Source of the DNA: HGM04593 sp045634365
GTDB lineage: Bacteria; Bacteroidota; Bacteroidia; Bacteroidales; Bacteroidaceae
Length of the DNA stretch: 64,000 nt
Direction: 5' to 3'
NCBI GenBank assembly: GCA_045634365.1
Contig: JAZRAC010000064.1
Span: 67,838-131,837, forward strand
Of this stretch, positions 8,378 through 16,514 are shown piece after piece. The translations under genes and the position numbers were made by a program. The notes under the pieces were generated by a model. It had not been told where the DNA came from and ran no database searches. It saw nothing but the letters and a program-made list of their open reading frames with translations. How positions within the stretch are numbered: the stretch's first letter is position 1; each line of letters begins with the position of its first letter.

Positions 8378-9136
8378 ATGGGTAAAGGAAAATTGAAGAA
8401 GTTTGCCGAAATGGCGCAGTATCCCAATGTCATTGAGCACCACTTCTCAATGGGCGATGCACGCCCTTTTGAAATGAAGGGCCATTGGGGCAGGGACTTC
8501 TTTAAGAACGATAATCCGATAGTGCTTGAACTTGGTTGCGGTCGCGGAGAGTATACCGTGGCCCTCGCGCGCAAGTATCCCGACAAGAACTTTATAGGGG
8601 TAGATATAAAAGGTGCGCGTATGTGGACCGGTGCCACCGATGCTATAAAAAACAACCTCACCAATGTGGGTTTCTTGCGCACCACCATTGAGATTATCGA
8701 CCACTTCTTTGCCGCCGGCGAGGTGAGTGAGATATGGCTCACTTTCCCCGATCCGCAGATGAAGAAATATACAAAGAGGCTCACTTCGTCGCTCTTCCTG
8801 CAACGCTACGCAGGGATTCTTGCTCCCGATGCTACTATACATTTAAAGACCGACAGTAACTTTATGTTCACATATACAAAGTATGTTACCGAGGTTAATG
8901 TCCTCCCCGTGAGAGAGTGCATCGGCGATGTATATGCGCAAGAGGAGGTGAGCGACATTCTCTCCATCCGCACATATTACGAGTCGCAGTGGCTCGAGCG
9001 TGGACTCACAATAAAATATATCTCCTTCGGCCTTGGCGGCAAAAATTCTTTTGTGGAGCCGGAAGTGGAGATTGAGCTTGACGAGTATCGCAGTTACAAC
9101 CGTAGCAAGCGCAGCAGTTTGCAGACAAGTAAATAA
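8378..9136 (+). CDS. trmB: tRNA (guanine-46-N7)-methyltransferase TrmB
   Basis: 252 residues. It transfers a methyl group from SAM to N7 of G46 in the tRNA variable loop. The SAM site is LELGCGRGEYTVALA followed by FIGVDIKGARMW; the family substrate motif is WLTFPDPQMKKYTKRL, and a later marker is LKTDSNFMFTYT. The protein extends about 30 residues beyond the core with a basic C-terminus (YNRSKRSSLQTSK). The start ATG at 8378 is 5 bases after the DUF975 stop. Confidence 0.93.
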   Translation: MGKGKLKKFAEMAQYPNVIEHHFSMGDARPFEMKGHWGRDFFKNDNPIVLELGCGRGEYTVALARKYPDKNFIGVDIKGARMWTGATDAIKNNLTNVGFLRTTIEIIDHFFAAGEVSEIWLTFPDPQMKKYTKRLTSSLFLQRYAGILAPDATIHLKTDSNFMFTYTKYVTEVNVLPVRECIGDVYAQEEVSDILSIRTYYESQWLERGLTIKYISFGLGGKNSFVEPEVEIELDEYRSYNRSKRSSLQTSK

Positions 9137-9145
9137 TAAAGAATT

Positions 9146-9448
9146 ATGCTTAAACATATAGTAATGTGGCGTTTCGTTGAAGGCGCACAGGGAAAAAGTC
9201 GCGTGGAGCATGCGCAGTGGATGAAAGAGCATCTCGAAGCCCTTGTGGGTGTGGTACCCGAAATTCGTTCTATGGAGGTTGGCGTGAACAAGGCTCCCTC
9301 GGCAACGGCATACGATGCAGTGCTTATATCCACATTCGACGATGAGGCTGCGCTTGGTCGCTACAAGGTGCATCCGGCTCATCTGGCTGTGGCTGCATAT
9401 TGCAAGGAGGTGCGCGAGCTGCGTGCCGATGTTGATTATGAAATTTAA
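9146..9448 (+). CDS. Dabb (stress-responsive A/B barrel) family protein
   Basis: 100 residues forming a single ferredoxin-like dimeric alpha/beta barrel domain. The family pattern is HIVMWRF at the start, then a central VGVNKAPSATAYDAVLISTFDDEAALGRYKVHPAH and a final helix. The function is not fixed by sequence: relatives include stress-induced proteins of unknown activity and polyketide-cyclase-like enzymes. It lies 9 bases downstream of trmB, and its stop codon is part of a 12-base tandem repeat. Confidence 0.85.
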   Translation: MLKHIVMWRFVEGAQGKSRVEHAQWMKEHLEALVGVVPEIRSMEVGVNKAPSATAYDAVLISTFDDEAALGRYKVHPAHLAVAAYCKEVRELRADVDYEI

Positions 9449-9480
9449 ACAGCTTCTTAAACAGCTTATTAAACAGCTTA
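9445..9480. repeat. Three tandem copies of a 12-base unit
   Basis: The unit TTAAACAGCTTA occurs at 9445-9456 (last base C), 9457-9468 and 9469-9480, starting at the Dabb stop codon and ending 8 bases before mrp. Each unit contains the self-complementary core AGCT. It probably arose by slippage and sets the spacing between two genes. Confidence 0.9.
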
Positions 9481-9488
9481 TTTAACCT

Positions 9489-10592
9489 ATGGCACTATAC
9501 CCTAAACTTATACTCGATGCCCTCACAAAGGTGCGCTACCCGGGTAACGGGAAGAACCTTGTAGAGGCAGAAATGGTAGACGACAATATACGCATCGAGG
9601 GAAATAAAGTATCCTTCTCCATAATATTCGAAAAACCCACCGACCCCTTTATACGCTCGGTGGTAAAGTCGGCCGAAACGGCTATACTCACATACGTTGG
9701 CAAGGATGTTGACATTGTGGGCAATATCACCGCAGTGTCGCGTCAGGCGGCCCGCCCCGAGGTTGGAAAATTCCTTCCGCAGGTGAAGAATGTGATTGCC
9801 GTCTCGTCGGGCAAAGGAGGAGTGGGAAAATCCACCGTGTCGGCCAATCTTGCTATTGCGCTTGCCCGTTTGGGCTATAAAGTGGGCCTGCTCGATGCTG
9901 ATATTTTCGGTCCCTCAATCCCCAAGATGTTCAGTGTGGAGGATGAACGCCCGTACAGCGAGCATATAGAGGGGCGCGACCTTATACGTCCTGTCGAAAA
10001 ATATGGAGTAAAAATCCTCTCGATAGGCTTTTTTGTCGACCCTGAACAGGCTATCCTGTGGCGCGGAAGTATGGCGAGCAATGCCCTTAAACAGCTTATA
10101 GCCGACGCCAATTGGGGAGAACTCGACTATTTTCTCATCGACCTTCCTCCCGGCACAAGCGACATTCATCTAACCATTGTGCAGTGCCTTGCCCTTACCG
10201 GTGCCGTGGTTGTAACCACCCCGCAAGAGGTGTCGCTTGCCGCGGCGATAAAGGGGGTTAATATGTTCATAAACGAGAAGGTGGGTGTGCCCATCCTCGG
10301 TGTTATTGAGAATATGGCGTGGTTCACTCCTGCCGAACTGCCCGAAAATAGATATTATATATTCGGAAAAGAGGGGGGCAAGCGTATGGCCGAGGCCTAT
10401 AATATACCCCTCATAGGGCAGATACCCCTTGTGCAGAGTATCTGCGAGAGTGGTGACGAGGGCGTTCCCATTGCAATGAAAAATACCCCCGACAGTGTTG
10501 CCTTTATGGAGGTTGCCGCGGCGTTGGTTGAAAAAACCGCTCGTCGCAACGAAGAGCTCCCGCAGACAAAAATAGTGGAAACGCATAAATGA
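9489..10592 (+). CDS. Mrp/ApbC family iron-sulfur cluster carrier ATPase
   Basis: 367 residues. An N-terminal MIP18-type (FeS_assembly_P) domain covers about residues 1-80, followed by a MinD-like P-loop ATPase with the deviant Walker A SGKGGVGKST (107-116), the switch region DADIFGPSIP and DLPPGTSD. The protein is thought to carry 4Fe-4S clusters to apoproteins in the cytoplasm. The CxxC that binds the bridging cluster in E. coli Mrp is absent: the equivalent stretch after ENMAWFT reads PAELPENRYYIFGKEGG. I recall this as usual for Bacteroidota members, so the cluster ligands may differ. The C-terminal 20 residues are variable. Confidence 0.9.
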   Translation: MALYPKLILDALTKVRYPGNGKNLVEAEMVDDNIRIEGNKVSFSIIFEKPTDPFIRSVVKSAETAILTYVGKDVDIVGNITAVSRQAARPEVGKFLPQVKNVIAVSSGKGGVGKSTVSANLAIALARLGYKVGLLDADIFGPSIPKMFSVEDERPYSEHIEGRDLIRPVEKYGVKILSIGFFVDPEQAILWRGSMASNALKQLIADANWGELDYFLIDLPPGTSDIHLTIVQCLALTGAVVVTTPQEVSLAAAIKGVNMFINEKVGVPILGVIENMAWFTPAELPENRYYIFGKEGGKRMAEAYNIPLIGQIPLVQSICESGDEGVPIAMKNTPDSVAFMEVAAALVEKTARRNEELPQTKIVETHK

Positions 10593-10599
10593 AAGAACA

Positions 10600-10905
10600 A
10601 TGGACCGCGAGGATAAAATATTGAAATTCATCGATGGCACAGCCACAGGCGACGAGTGCCGCGAACTGTTGAAGGAATTGCGTAGCGAGGGCCTCTTGGG
10701 TGAAGTGCTTTTGAGCGACGCTGCAACCCTTTTCCTGTATTCCCACGAAGAACTGCTCGAATATTTCTCACCCGAAGAGGTTGCCGAGATTGAGGAGATG
10801 CGTGCCTCTCTGTCGGCTCCCCGAAAGACCCGCACCTACACTATTGGCGACAGCGCAAGCGACAATCGCTTGGTAGCCGAGGGCGAGGAGACTTACGGGG
10901 AGTAA
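10600..10905 (+). CDS. Small conserved-looking hypothetical protein downstream of mrp
   Basis: 101 residues, acidic and mostly helical. It starts 7 bases after mrp (MDREDKILKFIDGTATGDECRELLKEL...). The N-terminal 70 residues look like a compact helical domain; the last 30 are polar and low in hydrophobics. The opening FIDGTATGDECRELLKEL resembles the zinc-less helical start of some anti-sigma factors, but no transmembrane segment follows, so this is not a call. No cysteine pair, signal peptide or known motif is visible. The spacing suggests co-transcription with mrp. Confidence 0.6.
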   Translation: MDREDKILKFIDGTATGDECRELLKELRSEGLLGEVLLSDAATLFLYSHEELLEYFSPEEVAEIEEMRASLSAPRKTRTYTIGDSASDNRLVAEGEETYGE

Positions 10906-10947
10906 GTGGTTGCCGCTTGTGATTGAGGATTTAAACCCGCCCGCGAA

Positions 10948-11150
10948 TGTAGGGGCGGACCGATGTGTCCGCCCAAAGAACGATTGTACCATTTTGTGGG
11001 AGCGTTAGCGACGAGACGCGTTGTCGAGGGCTTGCCCCGAAAAATATCCGACGATACATCCTGTGAGACTCCTTACAAAATGTTCGGGATGACAAAAACC
11101 TCCGAAACGGGGAAGAAAATAAAGGGCGCACACGCCGGTGCGCCCCTACA
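10948..11150. repeat. MITE- or BIME-like element with inverted, hairpin-forming ends
   Basis: This fills most of the 323-base gap 10906-11228. Each end is 27 bases and is an inverted copy of the other with four differences (10948-10974 and 11124-11150). Each end folds by itself: GGGCGGAC with GTCCGCCC on the left, GGGCGCAC with GTGCGCCC on the right, each with a 6-base loop. Two of the four differences are a compensatory swap that keeps a stem pair. The interior carries no gene that I can support. Loose similarity to other intergenic stretches here (a GGGATGACA segment recurs near 18440) suggests a multi-copy family. Confidence 0.75.
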
Positions 11151-11228
11151 ACAACCACTCAATGGGGCACTATACAAATAAATCTCGGGGTTACCCGAGA
11201 TTTATTTATTGTATGTTATTGTTGTATA

Positions 11229-11957
11229 TTATGGGCACACGGGGCGCACGGTGTGGCCATCGGGTATAGTAGATAACTTGTCATCATAATCAATATTGCC
11301 TTCACTGAATCTTAAAGAAGTTGCAAATGTCGAATAGGTTGTATATGAACTAGAAGTTCTATATCTGGCGTAGGAGCCTTGACCGCTGAGTCCCCATCCT
11401 GTTCCTGTGCCATGAAAACCATTGAAACCTGCAGCAGGTAAGAAGATGCTGTTACCGTTCGGGCCGGTTACGCGGTAACCGCTAACACCGTTAATGGCGG
11501 TCCAAGTCCAAGTGCATTTGTTGACTAACTCTATTAGTTCTATTTCGGTGGGCATACGCCAAGTTCCGCCCCACTTAACGGTGGCTACATCGTATTGTGT
11601 GCCGGCAATATTAGTTCCAAGATGTGTTATGTAGTTAACCTTATCATCATAATGAATATAACTTCTATCAGTGTATTCACTCTTCTCCTCAGTTTCTCCC
11701 CAAGCATAGTAGCCACCATACTCCCAGGGCTGTGTGGCACCCACGTTGCAACTTGCCCATTTAACAGAGAGTCCCAGGTCCACAATACGGCTGTCGAGCA
11801 TTGAACCACCCGTTCCTCCACCGAGCGCACCTTGCATTGCCGCGATAGCCGCATAATCGGTGTCATCACCGTCGCCGCCACCGCAAGCAGTAAAAGAAAA
11901 CGTAGCCATCGCTGCAAAGAGCAGTGGCAAGCAGTTGTAAATAAAAGACTTTTTCAT
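11229..11957 (-). CDS. FISUMP-like lipoprotein
   Basis: 242 residues. A signal peptide ends in the lipobox FTAC with the lipidated Cys at residue 25, followed by GGGDGDD, a Gly/Asp-rich start as in exported Bacteroidota lipoproteins. From about residue 58 there is one domain with the pattern DLGLSVKWASCNVGA, YYAWGET, WGGTWRMPT, and the terminal VRPVCP. This is the style of the FISUMP / DUF1566-like module first noted in Fibrobacter and common in gut Bacteroidales. Its function is unknown; it is probably surface exposed. The gene stands alone between the repeat element and a terminator, and reads towards the element. Confidence 0.82.
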   Translation of the reverse strand: MKKSFIYNCLPLLFAAMATFSFTACGGGDGDDTDYAAIAAMQGALGGGTGGSMLDSRIVDLGLSVKWASCNVGATQPWEYGGYYAWGETEEKSEYTDRSYIHYDDKVNYITHLGTNIAGTQYDVATVKWGGTWRMPTEIELIELVNKCTWTWTAINGVSGYRVTGPNGNSIFLPAAGFNGFHGTGTGWGLSGQGSYARYRTSSSYTTYSTFATSLRFSEGNIDYDDKLSTIPDGHTVRPVCP

Positions 11958-12080
11958 AGCAATAAAATTTTTATGTTAATAAATAGAAATTTCTTGCCAC
12001 GAATGTAATTCAAAAGATTGAGTAATCACCCCCCGTAGTTAAAATATGTTAACAAGGATAAAATTGTGCTTTTCGCTAAT

Positions 12081-12117
12081 AAAAAACAGGTTGCGCATTA
12101 TATTTACGCAACCTGTT
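12081..12117 (-). terminator. Terminator of the lpxK-punA-thiL-Imm17 operon
   Basis: An 11-bp perfect stem, AACAGGTTGCG (12085-12095) with its complement (12107-12117), has an 11-base loop. On the minus strand it is followed by a run of six T. It lies 23 bases past the stop of the small membrane gene. Confidence 0.88.
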
Positions 12118-12139
12118 CTTTGCCTGTTAGGGCCGAAAT

Positions 12140-12361
12140 TTATTTTATGCCCTCTACCTTATAATAAAAGAATACCGCAGTGGCAATGAACAATAGCCCT
12201 ATTGCACCGTAGATGATGCGGCTGCGTTTGCGACCGAGCGGCTTCACAATAAACTCGGCGTTTTTTGCCGTGAAGAACCAGTCCCAATCGAAAAGCGCGG
12301 CAAGCGTGGTAATTACTCCCGCAATTACAAAAATCGTCTGTATTATGTGGTGAGGTATCAT
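12140..12361 (-). CDS. Small two-helix membrane protein, Imm17-like
   Basis: 73 residues with two hydrophobic helices (about 5-25 and 48-67) separated by the conserved-looking FDWDWFFTAKNAEFIVKPLGRKRSRIIYGAIG. I recognise this pattern as that annotated as immunity 17 family in many Bacteroidales, though no toxin gene lies nearby, so a polymorphic-toxin role is doubtful. The ATG at 12361 overlaps the thiL stop as ATGA, so it is translated from the same operon. It might instead be a housekeeping membrane protein that happens to match that model. Confidence 0.65.
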   Translation of the reverse strand: MIPHHIIQTIFVIAGVITTLAALFDWDWFFTAKNAEFIVKPLGRKRSRIIYGAIGLLFIATAVFFYYKVEGIK

Positions 12362-13398
12362 TTTCCTTCTGTGGTTACCCAGCCTTGTGCTTTAAGCTCC
12401 ATTTCCACTCCGTCGCGAGTGACGAGCGCGAGCCCCATACTCTCGTCGACAATGTGGCCGATGATTTTTACCTCCTTCATTGCCGCAACCTTTTCGTGGT
12501 CGGCAATGGGCACGGTGAAGAGCAGTTCATAATCCTCTCCGCCGTTGAGGGCGCAGGTAATTACGTTGAGGTTCAGCTCCTCGGCCATAATTGCTGTTTG
12601 ATAGTCGATGGGTATGCGCTCTTCGTATATGCGACAGCCGGCCTTGCTCTGTGTGCAGATGTGCATAAGCTCCGACGAAAGGCCATCGGAAATATCAATC
12701 ATCGCCGTGGGGCGTATATTCTCCTCGCGCAATTTCTCCACAATCTCTTTGCGTGCTTCGGGTTTAAGCTGGCGTTCCAGAATGTACTCTTTGCCTGCAA
12801 AATCGGGCTGAATATCTTTGTCGGCAGTGGCAATCTTCTCGCGTTCAAGCAGTTGCAGGCCCATATAGGCTGCTCCCAAATTGCCGCTCACGCATATAAG
12901 GTCGGTTACTTTTGCTCCGTCGCGCTTTACCACGGTGCCCTTTGGCGCGGTGCCAATGACGGTGATGCTTATGGCAAGCCCTGTGACCGATGCGCTAGTG
13001 TCGCCGCCCACAATATCCACACTATGTTGGCTGCAGGCGAGTTTGAGCCCGTCGTAAAAATCTTCAAGGTCCTCGATGCAGAACTTTTTGCTCAACGCGA
13101 GCGACACGGTGAGCTGCTTGGGGGCTCCGTTCATTGCGTAAATGTCGGAAAAACCGGCCATTGCAGCCTTGTAGCCAAGGTGTTTGAGGGGGAAATATGT
13201 GAGGTCGAAATTGATGCCCTCCATCATAAGGTCGGTGCTTATGAGTACCTCCTCGTTGCTGTCGAAACGAAGCACGGCAGCATCGTCGCCCACCCCCGAC
13301 AGGCTCTCTTTGTTGCCGAGGGTGATGCTCGATGTAAGGTGTTTTATCAGCCCGAATTCTCCAAGAGTGGATATTTCGGTGCGTTTGTTTGTGTTCAT
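12358..13398 (-). CDS. thiL: Thiamine-monophosphate kinase
   Basis: 346 residues, PurM/ThiL-like ATPase. It phosphorylates thiamine monophosphate to the active diphosphate. Family marks: GEFGLIKHL, the metal/ATP segment GVGDDAAVL, STDLMMEGINFDL, the AAMAGFSDIYAMNGAPKQLTVSLAL segment in pieces, VGGDTSAS, and DISDGLSSELMHI; near the end CALNGGEDYELLF. It is the third gene of the reverse operon, 10 bases after punA, and overlaps the small membrane gene by 4 bases. No TPP riboswitch is visible. Confidence 0.94.
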   Translation of the reverse strand: MNTNKRTEISTLGEFGLIKHLTSSITLGNKESLSGVGDDAAVLRFDSNEEVLISTDLMMEGINFDLTYFPLKHLGYKAAMAGFSDIYAMNGAPKQLTVSLALSKKFCIEDLEDFYDGLKLACSQHSVDIVGGDTSASVTGLAISITVIGTAPKGTVVKRDGAKVTDLICVSGNLGAAYMGLQLLEREKIATADKDIQPDFAGKEYILERQLKPEARKEIVEKLREENIRPTAMIDISDGLSSELMHICTQSKAGCRIYEERIPIDYQTAIMAEELNLNVITCALNGGEDYELLFTVPIADHEKVAAMKEVKIIGHIVDESMGLALVTRDGVEMELKAQGWVTTEGK

Positions 13399-13408
13399 AT
13401 ATAGATGG

Positions 13409-14218
13409 TTATGCTCTGTTTATAATTTCGCGGAATATGGTGGTCATACGGGGTTGTGCCTCGTCGGCCGCCTTCTGCACCTCTTCGTGGCTCACCTCCA
13501 CCACAATGCCTTCAACGCCAAGGTCGGTGATTACCGAGATTCCGAATACTTTTATGCCGCAGTGGCGTGCAACTATAACCTCGGGCACGGTGGACATTCC
13601 CACTGCGTCACCGCCCATACGGTGGAACATACGATACTCGGCAGGTGTTTCAAAAGTGGGGCCTTGTGTACCTAAATATATACCCTCCACAATGCGTATG
13701 CCTTTCTCGGCAGCAATCTCCTTGGCCATTGCTATAAGCTCGCGGCTGTATGCTTGGCTCATATCCGGGAAACGGTCGCCGTAGGGGATATTCTTTCCGC
13801 GCAAGGGGTGCTCGGGGAACATATTTATATGGTCGGTTATAATCATAAGGTCGCCGATTATAAAGTCGGGGTTCATTCCTCCTGCGGCATTCGATACAAA
13901 GAGGGTTTTTATGCCAAGCTCGCGCATAACACGCACGGGGAATGTTACTTCTTTCATAGAGTAGCCCTCGTAGAAGTGGAAGCGGCCCTGCATTGCCATA
14001 ATCTCCTTGTTGCCCAATTTTCCGAAGATGAGCTTGCCCGAGTGCCCCTCCACGGTGGAGAGGGGAAAGTTGGGTATATCTTCGTATTTGATTTCGTACT
14101 TGTCGGTAATCTCGTTTACGAGGCTTCCGAGGCCTGTGCCCAAGATGATGGCAGTCTCGGGGGCTGTGGTCATTTTCGACTTTAAAAACTCAGCTGTTTC
14201 TTGAATTTTCTGTAACAT
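13409..14218 (-). CDS. punA: Purine nucleoside phosphorylase, trimeric class
   Basis: 269 residues. It cleaves purine nucleosides with phosphate to give base and ribose 1-phosphate. Marks of the trimeric guanosine/inosine class are ILGTGLGSL, the phosphate-site VEGHSGKL, MQGRFHFYEGY, VSNAAGGMNP and QGPTFETPAEYRM, with VITD near the end. The ATG at 14218 is preferred to the upstream one because the family begins about here (MLQKIQETAEFLK); it overlaps the end of lpxK by 29 bases. Confidence 0.93.
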   Translation of the reverse strand: MLQKIQETAEFLKSKMTTAPETAIILGTGLGSLVNEITDKYEIKYEDIPNFPLSTVEGHSGKLIFGKLGNKEIMAMQGRFHFYEGYSMKEVTFPVRVMRELGIKTLFVSNAAGGMNPDFIIGDLMIITDHINMFPEHPLRGKNIPYGDRFPDMSQAYSRELIAMAKEIAAEKGIRIVEGIYLGTQGPTFETPAEYRMFHRMGGDAVGMSTVPEVIVARHCGIKVFGISVITDLGVEGIVVEVSHEEVQKAADEAQPRMTTIFREIINRA

Positions 14219-15266
14219 AGTATATAATTTTTTTGTTGAACAATTCTTCTTCGTCATTAAGTATTTTCACTCTTATGGGTATTGCGTATATATTCTCTTT
14301 TATGCTCTGTGGCAAATTGTCGATGCTGCGCAAACGTGTGGCATCCTTCTCGGTGGTGAGTATCAGTTTGTTGCCTTGCATCTTGTCGAATGTTTCCGCA
14401 ATCTTCTCAATGTCGCCGGCGGTGAAATTATGGTGGTCGGGGTATTGCATAAGTGTTACCTTTGCTCCGTTTTTTTCGACAACCTTTTTTAACGGGCCGG
14501 GCTTTGCTATTCCTGTGAGCAACAGTGTGTTAATTCCTTTTTTAAGAACAAACTCCCTGTTGGCAACTTCGGGGAAGAGCGGGTAGGGCGTGCCATACTC
14601 TACTGTTGAGAAAAACACGGGTGTTCCCTCTTTTGTTTGCAGGCGGGCTTTGCAATTTTGCATCTGTTCCTTTGTAATCTCCTTGCTGCATTTTGTGATT
14701 ATCACAATGTCGGCCCGCTCGGCCCCTTTTTCACTCTCGCGCAGAAGGCCGAAGGGGAGTATGCAGTCGTTCCAGATGGGGCGGTTGTAATCTACCAATA
14801 AAATATTGAGCCCTGCCTTTATGTGACGATGCTGAAAGGCGTCGTCGAGGAGTATTGCCGTGGGGGCTTCCTGTTCGTTGAGCAGATTTTCAACCCCTGT
14901 CACGCGCTTTTCGCACACGGCAACGGTAATTTCGGGGAATTTCTGTTTAATCTGGAACGGTTCATCGCCTATCGTCTGCATAGTTGTGTCGGGCCCTGCT
15001 TTTATGTATCCGCTACTCTTGCGGCCGTATCCGCGGCTTAACACCGCAACCCTCTCCCTCTCTTTGAGCAGGCGTATAAGATATTCTGTGTGAGGGGTTT
15101 TGCCGGTGCCCCCGACGCTTATGTTGCCGATGCATATTGTGGGAATGTCGAACCTCCTGCTTTCGAGCAAATTCTTGTCGAAAGCTTTGTTCCGCGCTTT
15201 TGTCACCCACCCGTAGGGGTTGATAAAGTCGGCAATTGTTTTTAAAATACCTTTTCTTTGTGACAT
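14190..15266 (-). CDS. lpxK: Tetraacyldisaccharide 4'-kinase
   Basis: 358 residues. It adds the 4'-phosphate to the lipid A precursor at the inner face of the cytoplasmic membrane. The P-loop is VGGTGKTPHTEYL (about 51-63); other marks are RGYGRKSSGY, GDEPFQI, LLDDAFQHR, and PDHHNFTAGDI. It is the first gene of the reverse operon. No clear TAnnTTTG box is seen in the AT-rich 250 bases between it and the tRNA gene on the other side; a promoter must lie there, but I cannot place it. Confidence 0.93.
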   Translation of the reverse strand: MSQRKGILKTIADFINPYGWVTKARNKAFDKNLLESRRFDIPTICIGNISVGGTGKTPHTEYLIRLLKERERVAVLSRGYGRKSSGYIKAGPDTTMQTIGDEPFQIKQKFPEITVAVCEKRVTGVENLLNEQEAPTAILLDDAFQHRHIKAGLNILLVDYNRPIWNDCILPFGLLRESEKGAERADIVIITKCSKEITKEQMQNCKARLQTKEGTPVFFSTVEYGTPYPLFPEVANREFVLKKGINTLLLTGIAKPGPLKKVVEKNGAKVTLMQYPDHHNFTAGDIEKIAETFDKMQGNKLILTTEKDATRLRSIDNLPQSIKENIYAIPIRVKILNDEEELFNKKIIYYVTENSRNS

Positions 15267-15442
15267 TCGTAAAAATCTTACTAATGCAAATTTAATAAAT
15301 AATTTTATAGTTTAAATAATTTAATCTCTTTTTCTCCGTTTATATAAATATAAATTTGTTTGGCGAGGGGCAGAATGTGCCTATTTTAGCTGTTTTTTAT
15401 AAAAGGTTTTTTGTAAATATTTACGTATTCGAAAAAAAAAGT

Positions 15443-15450
15443 TACTTTTG
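15443..15450 (+). promoter_or_regulatory. Candidate -7 box for tRNA-Ser
   Basis: TACTTTTG fits TAnnTTTG and lies 70 bases before the tRNA. A weaker box TATCTTGC is nearer, at 15485. The rest of the gap 15267-15519 is AT-rich with poly-A/T runs and no gene. Confidence 0.45.
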
Positions 15451-15519
15451 CCCTGAAATAGAGTGCAGATTATGATTTTTTTTGTATCTTGCACCCGATT
15501 ATCAGGTTTATACCCTTTT

Positions 15520-15607
15520 GGAAAGGTGCTCGAGTGGTTGAAGAGGCACGCCTGGAAAGCGTGTATACGCCAAAAGCGTATCGGGGGTTCGAATCCCCCT
15601 CTTTCCG
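15520..15607 (+). tRNA. tRNA-Ser (GGA)
   Basis: 88 bases that fold as a class II tRNA: acceptor GGAAAGG pairs with TCTTTCC (last pair G-T); the anticodon arm CACGC-CTGGAAA-GCGTG gives anticodon GGA at 15554-15556; a long variable arm TATACGCCAAAAGCGTA follows, as in serine tRNAs; the T arm is GGGGG-TTCGAAT-CCCCC. The discriminator is G and the full CCA is not encoded. It reads the UCC and UCU codons. It lies 52 bases upstream of exbB in the same direction, with no obvious terminator between. Confidence 0.96.
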
Positions 15608-15659
15608 CAGTTTGGAGATAATATTAACTTAAAATATCAATTTTTAAAAATTACACACA

Positions 15660-16487
15660 ATGAAAAAGCTTTTTGCAATTGTTGCAATGTTGGGTATGTT
15701 CACATTCGGTACCCAAATGGTTTATGCACAGGAAGAAGTTGCTCCTGCTGCTACTGAAGTTAGTGATTCTGTTGCTACCGATTCAACAGCTGTTGCCGAA
15801 GAGGCTCCCGTTGCCGAAGAGGCACCCACCGTTGTAGAGGAGGCTGAATCGGAAGGTTTCCACAAAATTATTAAGACAAAGTTCATTGAGGGTGACGCTG
15901 CATTTATGTCATTGGTTGCCATCGCAATGGTTATCGGCTTGGCATTCTGCATCGAGCGTATTATCTATTTGAGCCTTGCACAGGTTAACACAAAGAAGTT
16001 GATGGAGGCTATCGCCGCAGCTTTGGAGGCAAAGGATGTTGAGAAGGCAAAAGATATTTGCCGTAATACAGCCGGCCCCGTTGCAGCTATTTGCTATCAG
16101 GGTTTGATGCGTATCGACGAGGGTCTCGATACTGTTGAGCGTTCAGTAGTTTCTTACGGTAGCGTTCAGAGTGGTCTTTTGGAGAAGGGTTGCTCTTGGA
16201 TTACCCTCTTCATCGCTATGGCTCCTTCACTCGGATTCTTGGGTACTGTGATTGGTATGGTTATGTCTTTCGACGAAATTCAGCGTGCAGGTGATATCTC
16301 TCCGACTATCGTTGCCGGCGGTATGAAAGTGGCCTTGATTACCACTATCTACGGTATTATCGTTGCTCTTATCTTGCAGGTATTCTACAACTACATCCTT
16401 GGTAAGATTGAGGCTCTCACAGCTGATATGGAGGATTCTTCAATCGTTCTTCTCGACCTGCTCACAAAGTACAACCTTAAAAAGTAA
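15660..16487 (+). CDS. exbB: MotA/TolQ/ExbB-family proton channel protein
   Basis: 275 residues. It starts with a cleavable-looking signal peptide (LFAIVAMLGMFTFGTQMVYAQ), followed by about 40 residues rich in Ala, Glu, Val and Pro, then the channel core: one membrane helix near 78-100, a cytoplasmic loop, and the conserved pair ITLFIAMAPSLGFLGTVIGMVMSF and TIVAGGMKVALITTIYGIIVALILQVFYNYI. With the ExbD partners it uses proton-motive force to drive TonB or Tol. The long acidic N-terminal extension is unlike E. coli ExbB, but extended versions are common in Bacteroidota. It is the first gene of a four-gene operon, possibly read through from the tRNA. Confidence 0.92.
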   Translation: MKKLFAIVAMLGMFTFGTQMVYAQEEVAPAATEVSDSVATDSTAVAEEAPVAEEAPTVVEEAESEGFHKIIKTKFIEGDAAFMSLVAIAMVIGLAFCIERIIYLSLAQVNTKKLMEAIAAALEAKDVEKAKDICRNTAGPVAAICYQGLMRIDEGLDTVERSVVSYGSVQSGLLEKGCSWITLFIAMAPSLGFLGTVIGMVMSFDEIQRAGDISPTIVAGGMKVALITTIYGIIVALILQVFYNYILGKIEALTADMEDSSIVLLDLLTKYNLKK

Positions 16488-16514
16488 TTTTAACAGCTCT
16501 AAATATAATAAATT

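Noticed and set aside
12385..13404. 339-codon open frame on the plus strand opposite thiL
   Set aside because: Shadow of thiL; the sequence has no recognisable domain and a composition typical of antisense frames.
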